Below, in pieces: positions 1 to 10,741 of a DNA stretch of 64,000 nt. How positions within the stretch are numbered: position 1 is the first letter of the stretch; every line of letters starts with the position of its first letter. The stretch is from CAZHNW01 sp942491575 (GTDB lineage: Bacteria; Spirochaetota; UBA4802; UBA5550): contig CALOBT010000025.1 in the NCBI GenBank assembly GCA_942491575.1, forward strand, positions 186,001 to 250,000, given 5' to 3'. The notes beneath the pieces are model-generated. The model was not told the origin of the DNA and did not search any database. It was given only the letters and a program-made list of their open reading frames with translations. Position numbers and translations under genes: made by a program.

Positions 1-555
1 CTCTGTGAATCTTACAGAGGGATCTTGATCTCCGTCATAGAATTCCACCAAAAAAACATCTTCTTTAAGTAAATCAGCAATTGTTGCTGCGTATCCACTA
101 TTTTCCATTGGATTTTTATCATAAATGACAGCAATACCCCCTTTGGGAAGTCCCCTTTTTCTCATCATTGGAAGAAATGTTTTTTCCATCAAGACTTTAT
201 AACCACCCTGCTCGTCATGGTCATTTAGCAATGGCATAGATTTTTGTCCAGAAGGACAGGAGTTTGTTTCCACAATTACCATTTTTCTGGCACCAGCAGA
301 GGTTGTAACGTTAAAGAGATCCGATCCAGCCCAGTAAATATAAGAGGGTTTATAATTTAATACATTCTCGAGGGGAAATTTCTCCACCATGGGATTTAAA
401 TGACAATATCGTTGAATAATTTTATCATTTGATAGATTTAAAAAAAATGAAACCATTGGATGTAATTGAGCATTGAGGACCTTGGTATAATAGTGGTTTT
501 CCATATCAAAGCTACCAGGTTTTACTCTAACTGCAGGTTTCTTAATTACATTCAT
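1..555 (-). CDS. Hypothetical protein, 5' part only (runs off left edge)
   Basis: An open frame of 185 codons begins at an ATG (positions 553-555) preceded by GGAG five to six bases upstream and stays open to the window edge, so only the N-terminal part is visible. The protein is soluble-looking, with no signal peptide or membrane segment. It contains a stretch VETNSCPSGQKSMP (about residues 100-115) followed by a charged segment and then GLPKGGIAVIYDKNP. I do not recognise the family. It lies 174 bases downstream of the large kinase gene on the same strand, with no clear terminator between, so the two could be co-transcribed. Confidence 0.7.
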   Translation of the reverse strand, partial: MNVIKKPAVRVKPGSFDMENHYYTKVLNAQLHPMVSFFLNLSNDKIIQRYCHLNPMVEKFPLENVLNYKPSYIYWAGSDLFNVTTSAGARKMVIVETNSCPSGQKSMPLLNDHDEQGGYKVLMEKTFLPMMRKRGLPKGGIAVIYDKNPMENSGYAATIADLLKEDVFLVEFYDGDQDPSVRFTE

Positions 556-729
556 TTTAATTCTCCAAAAACAATGATTACCGCATAAATATTAATTCTG
601 ATTTTTTTGCAATCTTTAATCATTAGTTTTAGCAAAAAACAGTTAGTTTCCCGAAACCTGAACCATCAGCATTAAAAGGAACCATAGAAAGCTTAAAATA
701 AAAAATCCGGGATCCAGACAACTGGCAAA

Positions 730-3700
730 CTAGTCATCTATAAAAAAGTCTACGCAAACTATTGCTCCACCTTCATCTCTGTCACCTACTGTTAATTCAA
801 CATTGTCGAAATTAAATTTTAATCTTTTCAAAATATTCCCCAATGATCTGGCATAATCAACCTCTCCCTCAAAGCCGGGGCCATTATCTTCAATAGTAAT
901 TTTTACATGATTATTTTCCTTATTAGCTTCTACTGATACGTAGCCCTCTTTTTCAATACTGCTTAAGCCATGTTTGAAACAATTTTCAACTAAGGGCTGA
1001 ATTGTCAATGGAGGAATAATAACCTCAGAGAAGTCCCCTTCCTTTTTCATGTTTATCATGAGAGTATCTTCATATTGCAGTTTCTGTATTTCCATGTAGC
1101 TGGTTATGAAATCCCATTCATCATTAAAGGCCACCTCTGTCTCAGATGATTTATCCGTTAAAAAACGGTATGCCTGGGCAAGTACCATTATCCCATGACC
1201 CGCCTTTTCCGGATCATTTTCAGTAAGGATGTAAATTGTATTTAAGGCATTAAAAAGGAAATGAGGACTCATTCGATCCTGCAGGAGTTTATATTTCGCC
1301 TCTTCATGTTCTTCAACAGTTTTTTTCAGTTTGATAAGTGTTTTTACTCGTGTTAATAATTCTTTTTTATTTATTGGTTTAGTTATATAATCATTAGCAC
1401 CTGCTTCAAATCCGGCTACCATGTCAGAGATAGTGTTTTTTGCGGTAAGTAGAATTATAGGCAAATCAAAAACAGAATAAAGTTTCCGTACTTTTCTGCA
1501 TACTTCATACCCGGATATCTTCGGCATCATTATATCCAAAAGTATACAGTCAAATTGATGTAGCTGTATAAGACTGAGAGCCTCCTCTCCATTTGTTGAT
1601 ACGATTACGGTACAATCTTCGTTGCAAAAGAAATTTTTTACTACCTGAATATTTACAGGATCATCATCAACGACAAGAATAGTACTTAATGATAAAAAAT
1701 TTTCACCAGGTATCTCTTTTTCAGCTTTTTTATCATCATTGGAGAATATATCATCAATAAATGTTCTATTTACTTTTACTTCCCCTTCTGATTCTCTATG
1801 CTTCAACTGGTTTTTATCCTGAGATTCTGAAAGTGGCAAAGTAAATGAAAAGCTTGATCCTTTTCCAGGTTCAGACTCAACAAGGACTTCACTGCCATGC
1901 AGATCTACAAGCTGTTTTACGATAGACAGCCCAATCCCGGTGCCGCTATATTCACGGGATATTGTACCATTGACCTGTTCAAAGGATTCAAAAATATGAT
2001 TAATTTTATCTTGGGGAATACCTATACCAGTATCTGAGACTATTATTTTAACTCTCTTTGGTTCATTTTCTATTCCCGATGAAAAAGCATCTATTCTAAT
2101 CACACCCTCATTGGTAAATTTTATGGCATTTCCTGTAAGGTTGAACAATATCTGCTGAAGTCTGTTTTCATCTGCCCAAACAAGGGGTGTATCCGGTGCT
2201 ATGGCGTTAATAATCTTAACATCCTTTTTGCCGAGCATGGGTTTAGTTACATCTAAAACAATATCAACAATTGTTGCAAGATCAACCGGTGTTTTCTGTA
2301 ATGCAATATCTCTATTTTTAAGTTTGGAAAAATCTAAAATATCGTTAACGAGATGAGAGAGTCTTTTACTGCTAACTTCAATCAATGAGAGGTTTTGGTG
2401 CATTCCTTCCGTTAATTCTCCAACAGCTCCATCCAGGATAGACTCTGTTATACCAATAATACCGTGGAGGGGCGTCCGAATTTCATGTGTAGTATTTGCT
2501 AAAAATTCATCTTTGATTTTATCGAGTTCCTCAAGGCGTAGATTCTTTTGTTTTACATTTTCGTATAGTCTTGCATTCTCAATGGAAACTGCCACCTGGG
2601 AGCATATTAGTTTAAGAATTTCAAATCGTTCAGCTGTAAATGCTCCCGTTACAAGGTCGTTGCCGAGATATAAAATTCCTGTAAGTTTATCTTTGTATAT
2701 AATTGGCATACACAGAATTGATTTGGATTTATTTGCAGTAATAAACGCATCATCCCGGTAATCTCCTTCCATACAGGCATCATTAAGTAAAACCGGTTCC
2801 TTTGTTCTGTATACATAATTAACAATAGAGGAGGAAAGGCCTTCATGATTATCCAAAGGTATGGATTTCAGAACCTCTGCATTCTCCCTGGCGGCGAAAC
2901 CTTCGGCTTCAATATATAATTTTTCGTCATTATCAAGAATTATAAATCCTTCTTCGGCACCGGCATTTTGAATTGAGATATTAACTAATTTGAAGAGAAG
3001 TGATGCTAATTCAATTTCTTCAGACACAACTTTTGAGGCTTCGATTATTGTTAACAAATCAAGAGATTTTGCAGCTAAATTTGTTGAAGTATTTATACTG
3101 CCAAACTGTTGAGTCTCATCTATTCTGGTAACTTCTCCGAGAAGTCCCGGATATTTATTTTCAAGCTGTTTGACTTTTGCAAGGGCCCCCCATTGGGTGT
3201 AGCGGAGATGTGCCTGCTTTATATGCAACCGGGCTGTTTCCATCAAACCAATAGATTGGAAGAACCGTGCGGCAAGTTCATATGAAAGTGCCTCTTCCTG
3301 TATGAATTTATTATTATGTGATTCCTCTATCGCTCGCGCATATAGCTCAGTAGCTTCGCTATTCTTCTGCTTAATCCTGGCTATCTCAGCTTCCACAAGA
3401 TAATATTTATGACTTAGATTCATGGGGCCATAAGAGGTCCATTTTTTTAATTTTTTCTGATTTTTAAGTACCAGTTGAAATAATCTTTTTTGCTTTAATT
3501 TTTTTTCTGATGGAAATAATGCCAATCGAGTAAGAGACTCATAAAAATTTATTATTGGCAAATGCGCCTGAGCGATATGAGTGTCAGCGTATAATTTTAA
3601 TAATTCTGAATATTTAGCAGCTTCTTTATAGTCTTCAAACAGGTAGTTTATATTTAGTAGAATATGATAGACTTCAAAAATGGCATATGAGTCATTTCTC

Positions 3701-6700
3701 TCCTCGTGCAGGGGTAACATTTTATCCTGATCATAAGATATCCCTGATATTTTAAGTGGACTTTCAGACATCCCCATTAGATTCATCACGGTTTGATGAT
3801 AGATTAATATATAATTATGGATAGTATCCTGGTTCATTTTTTTTATCATTTCAGCATATTTGGCTATTTCTTTCTCAAGGGGAACCAGTTCTTTTCCTGA
3901 AAAAAATAAATAATAGCAATATAAATATGCTGAATTCGAGGCAAATTCAAGATTACCTGTTTCCAATCCTGTTTTATAGGATTCAAGCAAAGGCTTTTGT
4001 GATTCACGCAGATGTTTTTTCCAATGATAAATCGCCCCCCAGACTGCCACTACTACAGATGATTCAATTTCTTTTGCATTAGACTTCTCAACAAGATTCT
4101 CGGCAAGTTTGCCCCACCTGTAACCGTTATTGATATTTCCAATTACACCGCATTCAATCATTCCAACACCTGCATAAGTAAAAGGTGAATAGATATTATT
4201 CCCGTTTTTAATGGATTGTTTAACTATTCTAAAGATACCGATTGGCAGAATTCCAGGTGCGGCATTAATAGCAAGTGTTGCTGTTCCGGTCATTATCCGC
4301 AAAGCAGCGAGTTTATACGGGTTATCCATTTCAGTAAGATTAAAAAAACTCTCAACTGATTTTCCTGATAAAAATATTTTAAACAGCAACAACTCAAAAA
4401 GAATTCTTATTTTGCCAGGTTTTTCGGGTATTCTAAGTCCAAGCTGATCAGCAATGCTCAAGCCAATTCTTATCCCTTTAAGAATTTCACCACGTGCAAT
4501 GCAGGCAAAAATTATTGTTTCATATACAGTTACCTTGTCAAGAACGGTCTTCCCTTTTTGAAAGACTATCTCTGCCAGTTCTTCCATCACTGAATAATCA
4601 GCGGATAGTTGTGCTGCACTAATTGCTTTTTGGTATAAAATCAAAGTGAAATCATAATTTTTCTGCCAGGAATTATTTTCAATCAGCCCTATTCCTGTTA
4701 ATAAATATTTTAATGAAGACAAGTATGCATTCGATGCGAGGGCTTTTTCACCCGCAATAAAATTCAATTTTGCCAGATTTAGTTTTTCGGATTCTTCATT
4801 GACCAGTTCTATACCCGCATTTAACTGATTTACAATAAAAAATATTTTTTCAGGCAACTCTTCATCAGGCGTATTCTGCAATTCAAGTTTCCCTATAAGA
4901 TAATGTAATAATGTCTTTTTCTTATCGGGAATAAGGGAATATACAGTCTCAAAAATACGGTCATGGTTAAATTTTAAAATATCATCTATCAGATTGAGGA
5001 GACCTTCCTGTAAAACTTCCTTCAATGCTCCGAGTAAGTCGATCTCGGATTTCTCCGATATCGCTTTAATAGTTTTAAAATTAAAGCTGTTGCCGATACA
5101 CGCACCTACTTTCAATACTTCCTGTGCATTTTCAGAAAGGTCGGTAATTTTTTCCGCCATTAGCTCCGCAACATTTTCGGTGGCAGACATCTTCTCAATT
5201 TCTGCCAAATTCCAGAACCATCCATGCTCCGAGGCAAAATCAATAAGGCTTTTTTTATAAAGTAATTTTAAAAATTCATCTATAAAAAATGGATTACCAT
5301 TAGTTTTAGTAAGAATTAATCCTGCCAGAGATTCGGTTTTATCGATTGAATAGTTAAAAGTATCACCCAGCAACTGGCTGATATGTGATTTGCTTAAAGG
5401 CTGCAATAGTATACTGTTCAGTATTGCTCCAGTATTTTTAATTTCTTCAAGAGTAAGAATCAACGGATGAGAGTCAGGTGTTTCATTGTGGCGATATGCG
5501 CCTATTATGAACAGATGTTTTATATCAGTATCAATTATAAACAATTTTAAAAGATGTAAACTGGCTAAGTCAGCCCATTGAAGATCATCCAGAAACAAAA
5601 CCAGCGGTTGTTCTCTTCCTGTTAAAACTTTAATAAATTCCTTTAACACCAGGTTGAACCTGTTTTGAGATTCTACCGGCCCCAGGGTGGGTATTTCAGG
5701 TTGTTCACCAATAATCAGCTCAAATAAAGGAATAAAGTCAGTTATAATCCTGCCATTTGGCCCAAGTGACGCAGAGAGTTTCTCTTTCCACAGATTAATT
5801 TTTGCTTCCCCTTCCGCAAGTATCTGCCTGGCAAGAGAAGTAAAAGCCTGAATTACAGCACCATAGGGGACATCCTTCTTGAGTCTCTCAAATTTTCCAG
5901 AGATATAATATCCATTATGTTGAACAATAGGTTTCTGTATTTCATTGATTAATACTGACTTCCCAATCCCGGAAAATCCTGAGACAAGCATTAATTCTGA
6001 TTTGCCCCGCCTTACCCGTTCATGGACTGACAAAAGCATTTTTACTTCCTTTTCACGACCATATAACTTCTGGGGTATCTGAAATCTATCAGTTACATCA
6101 CTGTTTCCTAATTCAAAGACTTTTATTTTGCCGGTATTTTGTAATTCCATCCGGCAATGTTCCAGATCAGTCTTAAGGCCGGGAGCACTCAAATATCGAT
6201 CTTCCGCATTTTTTGCCATTAATTTCATCACAATGTCAGAGACAGCTTTCGGTATACCTGCGTCAATCTCATCAGGGGAAACCGGTACGATCGCAATATG
6301 ACTATGTATCAGCCTCAATGGATCTTTTGATTTATGGGGTAAAATTCCGGTCAACATCCAATAAAAGGTAATACCCAAGGAATAAAAATCCGTACGATAA
6401 TCAAGAGACCGATTCATACGGCCTGTCTGCTCGGGGGAAATATATGAAAGAGTCCCTTCCAGAACATTAGGATTTTTAACAGATGTGATTTCACGAGGGA
6501 GTTCTGTTGAAATACCAAAATCGATTATCTTAAGTATTTTTGAATCAGGATTGTATACTATATTCGATGGATTGATATCTTTATGAATTACATTTTGCTG
6601 ATGTATAGAATCTAAAGCTTCCGATATCTCAACAGCAATAGAAAGCTTTTCGGATAAAGAAAATTTACGTTTAATAAAGATTTTATCCAGAGATTCTCCA

Positions 6701-6960
6701 CCAAAATCTTCCATTATGATTGCCGGATTACTATTATACTTATCCAATGAATAAACTTCGATTATTCCATCACCCTTTAGACTCTTTAATATTTCATACT
6801 CCCTGTTAATTCGAACTATCTGTTCCTCGGCAGGGAATACATCATTCAGCATTTTTATAACAACAGGTTTATTATCGTTTTCACGGATTGCTCTGAATAT
6901 ACATGTACTGATGCTTTGAGATATTTTTTCAAAAATATTAAAACCTGGCAATTGAATCAT
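730..6960 (-). CDS. Mosaic Ser/Thr kinase - AAA ATPase - GAF - hybrid histidine kinase with second LytS-type kinase module
   Basis: This 2076-residue cytoplasmic signalling protein combines several sensors and kinases. Residues about 8-275 form a eukaryotic-type protein kinase (HKDINPSN catalytic loop near 125, DFG near 148). Residues about 300-560 hold an AAA/STAND-type ATPase (Walker A GFSGIGKS near 331, Walker B LVLFLDDLQWAD near 457). A long TPR-like helical region follows to about 1300. A GAF domain covers about 1330-1480, then HisKA with THEIRTP near 1493 and HATPase with DTGIGIP and GTGIGL near 1640-1665. A receiver domain follows (LVVDDD near 1762, phosphoacceptor in LLDIMMP near 1805). 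The C-terminus is a second kinase of the His_kinase/LytS class (MSPHFLFNALN near 1897, then an N-box and DNGPGF). The kinase-AAA-GAF-HK arrangement is a known large bacterial architecture; the added LytS module is unusual. Targets are unknown. Confidence 0.93.
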   Translation of the reverse strand: MIQLPGFNIFEKISQSISTCIFRAIRENDNKPVVIKMLNDVFPAEEQIVRINREYEILKSLKGDGIIEVYSLDKYNSNPAIIMEDFGGESLDKIFIKRKFSLSEKLSIAVEISEALDSIHQQNVIHKDINPSNIVYNPDSKILKIIDFGISTELPREITSVKNPNVLEGTLSYISPEQTGRMNRSLDYRTDFYSLGITFYWMLTGILPHKSKDPLRLIHSHIAIVPVSPDEIDAGIPKAVSDIVMKLMAKNAEDRYLSAPGLKTDLEHCRMELQNTGKIKVFELGNSDVTDRFQIPQKLYGREKEVKMLLSVHERVRRGKSELMLVSGFSGIGKSVLINEIQKPIVQHNGYYISGKFERLKKDVPYGAVIQAFTSLARQILAEGEAKINLWKEKLSASLGPNGRIITDFIPLFELIIGEQPEIPTLGPVESQNRFNLVLKEFIKVLTGREQPLVLFLDDLQWADLASLHLLKLFIIDTDIKHLFIIGAYRHNETPDSHPLILTLEEIKNTGAILNSILLQPLSKSHISQLLGDTFNYSIDKTESLAGLILTKTNGNPFFIDEFLKLLYKKSLIDFASEHGWFWNLAEIEKMSATENVAELMAEKITDLSENAQEVLKVGACIGNSFNFKTIKAISEKSEIDLLGALKEVLQEGLLNLIDDILKFNHDRIFETVYSLIPDKKKTLLHYLIGKLELQNTPDEELPEKIFFIVNQLNAGIELVNEESEKLNLAKLNFIAGEKALASNAYLSSLKYLLTGIGLIENNSWQKNYDFTLILYQKAISAAQLSADYSVMEELAEIVFQKGKTVLDKVTVYETIIFACIARGEILKGIRIGLSIADQLGLRIPEKPGKIRILFELLLFKIFLSGKSVESFFNLTEMDNPYKLAALRIMTGTATLAINAAPGILPIGIFRIVKQSIKNGNNIYSPFTYAGVGMIECGVIGNINNGYRWGKLAENLVEKSNAKEIESSVVVAVWGAIYHWKKHLRESQKPLLESYKTGLETGNLEFASNSAYLYCYYLFFSGKELVPLEKEIAKYAEMIKKMNQDTIHNYILIYHQTVMNLMGMSESPLKISGISYDQDKMLPLHEERNDSYAIFEVYHILLNINYLFEDYKEAAKYSELLKLYADTHIAQAHLPIINFYESLTRLALFPSEKKLKQKRLFQLVLKNQKKLKKWTSYGPMNLSHKYYLVEAEIARIKQKNSEATELYARAIEESHNNKFIQEEALSYELAARFFQSIGLMETARLHIKQAHLRYTQWGALAKVKQLENKYPGLLGEVTRIDETQQFGSINTSTNLAAKSLDLLTIIEASKVVSEEIELASLLFKLVNISIQNAGAEEGFIILDNDEKLYIEAEGFAARENAEVLKSIPLDNHEGLSSSIVNYVYRTKEPVLLNDACMEGDYRDDAFITANKSKSILCMPIIYKDKLTGILYLGNDLVTGAFTAERFEILKLICSQVAVSIENARLYENVKQKNLRLEELDKIKDEFLANTTHEIRTPLHGIIGITESILDGAVGELTEGMHQNLSLIEVSSKRLSHLVNDILDFSKLKNRDIALQKTPVDLATIVDIVLDVTKPMLGKKDVKIINAIAPDTPLVWADENRLQQILFNLTGNAIKFTNEGVIRIDAFSSGIENEPKRVKIIVSDTGIGIPQDKINHIFESFEQVNGTISREYSGTGIGLSIVKQLVDLHGSEVLVESEPGKGSSFSFTLPLSESQDKNQLKHRESEGEVKVNRTFIDDIFSNDDKKAEKEIPGENFLSLSTILVVDDDPVNIQVVKNFFCNEDCTVIVSTNGEEALSLIQLHQFDCILLDIMMPKISGYEVCRKVRKLYSVFDLPIILLTAKNTISDMVAGFEAGANDYITKPINKKELLTRVKTLIKLKKTVEEHEEAKYKLLQDRMSPHFLFNALNTIYILTENDPEKAGHGIMVLAQAYRFLTDKSSETEVAFNDEWDFITSYMEIQKLQYEDTLMINMKKEGDFSEVIIPPLTIQPLVENCFKHGLSSIEKEGYVSVEANKENNHVKITIEDNGPGFEGEVDYARSLGNILKRLKFNFDNVELTVGDRDEGGAIVCVDFFIDD

Positions 6961-7473
6961 AACGATACCTTAACAATCGTCTCCTTTTGAAGATGAAATA
7001 TTATATAGAGAATAAAATATTCCTGATTTTCATAAATTACTATCTATCCTCCTGATTAAGTCAAGTAACTATATCATAAATTATTACTGCCAGCTCCATG
7101 TTATTTTAAAGAACAGCCTTCTTCACCCAACAGGCAGGATATCTTTCAACAGGGGATGTACAGGATTTTCTTTGCAAAAAGAATAGAACACCAGGTCAGT
7201 TCAAATCACTTCTTTGTAAAAGTAAAATTTAGTGCATCATTTCCTCTGTTAATAAGTAGTGATGCAGACGAACAGAATAATGTTAAAATCCTGCCGGATA
7301 AAAAAAAAGTCTTCTTTCATTTCATGATTTATGATATCTTATATTTTCTAAAAGTCCCGGGAGGCATTTCCATATAAACCAATAATATGCCAAAAATATT
7401 TTTAATGGATTAAAAAACCTGGATATCAAGTAAGAATATCATCCTTTCGAAAACAACAATAAAGAGGCGGATT
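6961..7473. other. Divergent intergenic region between large kinase and glycogen phosphorylase genes
   Basis: About 510 bases separate the two divergent genes. It must hold both promoters. On the minus strand TTGACT (7064-7059) followed 17 bases later by AGTAAT is a weak promoter candidate for the kinase gene. A short plus-strand open frame (7156-7377) has no Shine-Dalgarno sequence and low-complexity composition, and I do not consider it a gene. No repeat or RNA structure was recognised. Confidence 0.4.
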
Positions 7474-9981
7474 GTGACAAAATCAGACGAAGATTTTAAT
7501 AAAAAACTCGTTGAGCTGGAGAAAGATTTTAAAGGAATGGATGTTGATTCGCTGAAGAGATCATTCATAAACCACCTGAAATACTCCCTGGCAAAGGATA
7601 ATTATACCGCAACGAATCATGATCTTTATAAAAGCCTTGCCATGGTTGCAAAGGACCGGCTCATAGAACGATGGATTCAAACACAGCAGACCTACTATGA
7701 TAAAGATGTCAAACGAGTATACTACCTCTCCCTTGAATTTTTAATTGGCCGAAGTCTTGGAAACAGCCTTATCAACCTGGGAATGTATGATGATACGGTA
7801 AAGGCAATGAACTCTTTTGACTATAAACTCGAAGATTTACAGGAGATGGAATGGGATGCCGGACTCGGCAACGGAGGACTTGGGAGGCTGGCAGCATGTT
7901 TTATGGATTCTCTGGCAACCCTTGAGTTGCCCGCGGTTGGTTACGGTATACGGTATGAATATGGAATTTTCTTCCAGAGTATACGTGACGGATACCAGGT
8001 AGAGACTCCTGACAACTGGCTCAGATACGGCAACCCCTGGGAATTTCCACGACCTGAATTACTCTATACAATTAATTTCTACGGCAGGGTAAGGCAGTAT
8101 AAAGACAGTAATGGAATACTTAAAAATGAATGGACCGACTGTGAAGAAATACTGGCGATGGGCTATGACACTCCAATACCGGGATATAAAAATAATACTG
8201 TCAACAATCTAAGATTATGGTCCTCCAAATCTACAAGGGAATTTGATCTTAATTTTTTTAACGACGGTGATTACGAAAGGGCCGTTTCAGGAAAATCACT
8301 TTCTGAAAACATTACAAGGGTTCTCTATCCCAATGATAACATTTTTGAGGGGAAGGAACTTCGCCTGAAGCAGCAGTACTTTTTTGTATCGGCAACACTA
8401 CAGGACATCATCCGCAGATATAAAAAAACTCACGATAGCTTTAAAGAATTTCCGGACAAGGTGGCGATACAGCTTAACGATACCCATCCTGCAATTGCGA
8501 TTCCTGAACTCATGAGAATTCTCATGGATATTGAAGGCCTTGGATGGACTGAGTCCTGGGATATAACGGTTGATACATTCGGTTATACAAACCACACCGT
8601 TCTTCCGGAAGCCCTTGAAAAATGGTCTGTAAAACTTATTGAATATCTCCTGCCAAGGCACATGCAGATAATCTATGAGATAAACATGCAGTTTCTTAAA
8701 AAGATTAGTGAGATCTATCCAGGCAATGGAGATATGCTGCGAAATCTTTCAATAATCGAAGAAGGTGGAGAACCTAAGGTAAGGATGGCAAATCTGGCAA
8801 TCATAGGAAGTCACTCACTGAATGGTGTAGCTGCACTCCATTCAGAGATATTAAAGGAGAGTGTCTTTAAAGATTTCTATAAACTCTGGCCTGAAAAATT
8901 CAATAACAAGACAAATGGGATAACCCAGAGGAGATGGCTCAAGCTCTGTAATTTCGGTCTTTCAGATCTCATTTCCTCAAAGATAGGCGAAGATTGGATT
9001 ACCAGACTTGATGAATTAAAAAATCTAGGACAGTTTGCCGGGGAATCAAAGTTTCAGGAAGAATGGGAGGATATAAAAAGGAAGAACAAGGAGTCCCTTG
9101 CCCGGTATATTAAAGACCGTAATAACATAGATGTAAATATCGACTCCATGTTCGACATCCAGGTTAAAAGAATACACGAATACAAACGACAGCTATTAAA
9201 TGCCCTGCATGCGGTAACCCTCTACAACAGGATTATCGCCAATCCAAATAAAAACCATGTTCCAAGGACAATAATATTCTCTGGCAAAGCCGCCCCCGGC
9301 TATCACATGGCAAAGCTGATAATTAAACTTATTAATTCAATTGGAGATGTCGTTAACAATGATCAGAGAATTGACGATAAACTGAAAATTGTTTTTCTTC
9401 GAAATTACGCTGTTTCCAATGCACAAAAAATAATCCCTGCAGCCGACCTTTCGGAACAGATTTCAACTGCAGGCACGGAAGCATCAGGTACCGGCAACAT
9501 GAAATTCGCGTTGAATGGAGCCCTAACCATTGGAACCCTTGACGGGGCTAATATTGAGATGAGGGATGAAATTGGTGCTGATAATTTTTTTATTTTTGGA
9601 CTGGATACTAATGGTGTTAAAAATCTGAAAGAATCAGGATATTCCCCCTATGACTATTATAATAATAACGGTGAGCTGAAAGCTGTTATTGATATGATAA
9701 ATGACGGATTCTTTTCCAGGGATAAGCCAGATCTTTTTAAACCAATAGTTAATTCTCTTCTCTACCAGGGGGATAACTACATGCTCATGGCTGATTACAA
9801 AGATTACATAAAATGCCAGGAAGAAGTGAGCAGAACCTTTCTTGACAGGAAAAAATGGACATCAATGTCAATACTTAATACGGCAAATATTGGTAAATTT
9901 TCCACTGACCGTACAATCAGGGAGTATGCAGAAGAAATATGGGATGTTAAATCCGTACCAATAAGAATACCTGATGAATAA
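7474..9981 (+). CDS. glgP: Glycogen/starch/alpha-glucan phosphorylase
   Basis: The gene encodes an 835-residue family GT35 phosphorylase, the usual length. It releases glucose 1-phosphate from storage alpha-1,4-glucan using pyridoxal phosphate in the cytoplasm. The signature is clear: GTEASGTGNMKFALNG (about residues 670-685), in which the Lys is the Schiff-base lysine for PLP, followed by GTLDGANIEM. The N-terminal region carries YYLSLEFLIGRSLGN and GNGGLGRLAACF, also typical of the family. Translation starts at a GTG preceded by AGAGGCGG at a good distance. It stands alone, with no glgA, glgB or glgC nearby, so regulation by an adjacent operon is not visible. Confidence 0.97.
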   Translation: MTKSDEDFNKKLVELEKDFKGMDVDSLKRSFINHLKYSLAKDNYTATNHDLYKSLAMVAKDRLIERWIQTQQTYYDKDVKRVYYLSLEFLIGRSLGNSLINLGMYDDTVKAMNSFDYKLEDLQEMEWDAGLGNGGLGRLAACFMDSLATLELPAVGYGIRYEYGIFFQSIRDGYQVETPDNWLRYGNPWEFPRPELLYTINFYGRVRQYKDSNGILKNEWTDCEEILAMGYDTPIPGYKNNTVNNLRLWSSKSTREFDLNFFNDGDYERAVSGKSLSENITRVLYPNDNIFEGKELRLKQQYFFVSATLQDIIRRYKKTHDSFKEFPDKVAIQLNDTHPAIAIPELMRILMDIEGLGWTESWDITVDTFGYTNHTVLPEALEKWSVKLIEYLLPRHMQIIYEINMQFLKKISEIYPGNGDMLRNLSIIEEGGEPKVRMANLAIIGSHSLNGVAALHSEILKESVFKDFYKLWPEKFNNKTNGITQRRWLKLCNFGLSDLISSKIGEDWITRLDELKNLGQFAGESKFQEEWEDIKRKNKESLARYIKDRNNIDVNIDSMFDIQVKRIHEYKRQLLNALHAVTLYNRIIANPNKNHVPRTIIFSGKAAPGYHMAKLIIKLINSIGDVVNNDQRIDDKLKIVFLRNYAVSNAQKIIPAADLSEQISTAGTEASGTGNMKFALNGALTIGTLDGANIEMRDEIGADNFFIFGLDTNGVKNLKESGYSPYDYYNNNGELKAVIDMINDGFFSRDKPDLFKPIVNSLLYQGDNYMLMADYKDYIKCQEEVSRTFLDRKKWTSMSILNTANIGKFSTDRTIREYAEEIWDVKSVPIRIPDE

Positions 9982-10233
9982 ATATTAAGACGATCCATGG
10001 CATTTCCCGCCGATTCTATAGCCTCAAAGTATCCCGGTGAATCAATTAATTCAAGAATGTAAAGATATTGTTCAGCGAAAAAGTTCTATCTGGGAGAGAA
10101 AAAAGCCGGAACATCTCATTATTACTCTAATCTCCACATAAAAATCAGGTATTTCAATAAAATTTATCCTTATTGAGTGGATATTCCCGTTTTAACGCCG
10201 ATAATAACAGAAATACATATAACGGGACAACCA

Positions 10234-10482
10234 ATGAACAAATCAATGGATAAGAAAAAGTCTGAAGAACTTCTGGGGGAGATAATTTCATCCGAGGGAC
10301 TTGCTGTAATCTGTTCAAACTGTGCTAAGATCAAGGACATGGATGGAAGGTGGTTCACGGTTGGAAAATATCTTGACAACTATCCTGAAAATAAATTCTC
10401 ACACGGCATGTGCAATGAGTGCCAGGAAATACTTTACGGTGAAACAGAATGGTATAAGGAAATGAAAAAATCTGGAAAATAA
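10234..10482 (+). CDS. Small double-CxxC zinc-binding protein (stand-alone version of a receiver/PAS-associated C-terminal module)
   Basis: An 82-residue protein if started at the ATG at 10234; a GTG at 10177 in frame would add 19 residues but is less convincing. The core reads AVICSNCAKIKDMDGRW, then FSHGMCNECQEILYG, giving two CxxC pairs about 40 residues apart. This matches the zinc-knuckle-like tail often found at the C-terminus of bacterial response regulators and PAS proteins (ICSNCKKIRDDKG...FSHGICPEC type). Here it is present without a partner domain, which suggests a detached signalling or structural module. A rho-independent terminator lies about 60 bases downstream. Confidence 0.75.
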   Translation: MNKSMDKKKSEELLGEIISSEGLAVICSNCAKIKDMDGRWFTVGKYLDNYPENKFSHGMCNECQEILYGETEWYKEMKKSGK

Positions 10483-10540
10483 CGATACCAACAGGAGACT
10501 CATAGTGTATATCATATATGAAATTTTGTCTGAATTTATA

Positions 10541-10580
10541 AAAGAAAAGGGCTCTTCCGATTACCGAAAAAGCCCTTTTC
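10541..10580 (+). terminator. Rho-independent terminator
   Basis: The arms AAAAGGGCT (10545-10553) and AGCCCTTTT (10571-10579) form a nine-pair stem around a 17-base loop, with the trailing T-run on the right arm. The symmetric A/T flanks could let it work for both the small zinc protein gene and, weakly, the convergent HDAC-like gene. Confidence 0.75.
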
Positions 10581-10741
10581 TAAAGCCCCTGCTTAAGAGG
10601 TGAGGAGCAGACCTGTTAGACATATCGACGGAGTTTAAAAATATGTCAAGATTTTAGTTGCAAAAAATTATTTTTTTTTAAATAAAGTTTAAAACCATAA
10701 AATTACCGATACTACTGGTAAAGCAATCTTGAAAATCCCCG

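Noticed and set aside
7156..7377. 73-codon plus-strand open frame upstream of glgP
   Set aside because: No Shine-Dalgarno sequence, low-complexity composition and no family resemblance; it lies in the divergent promoter region.
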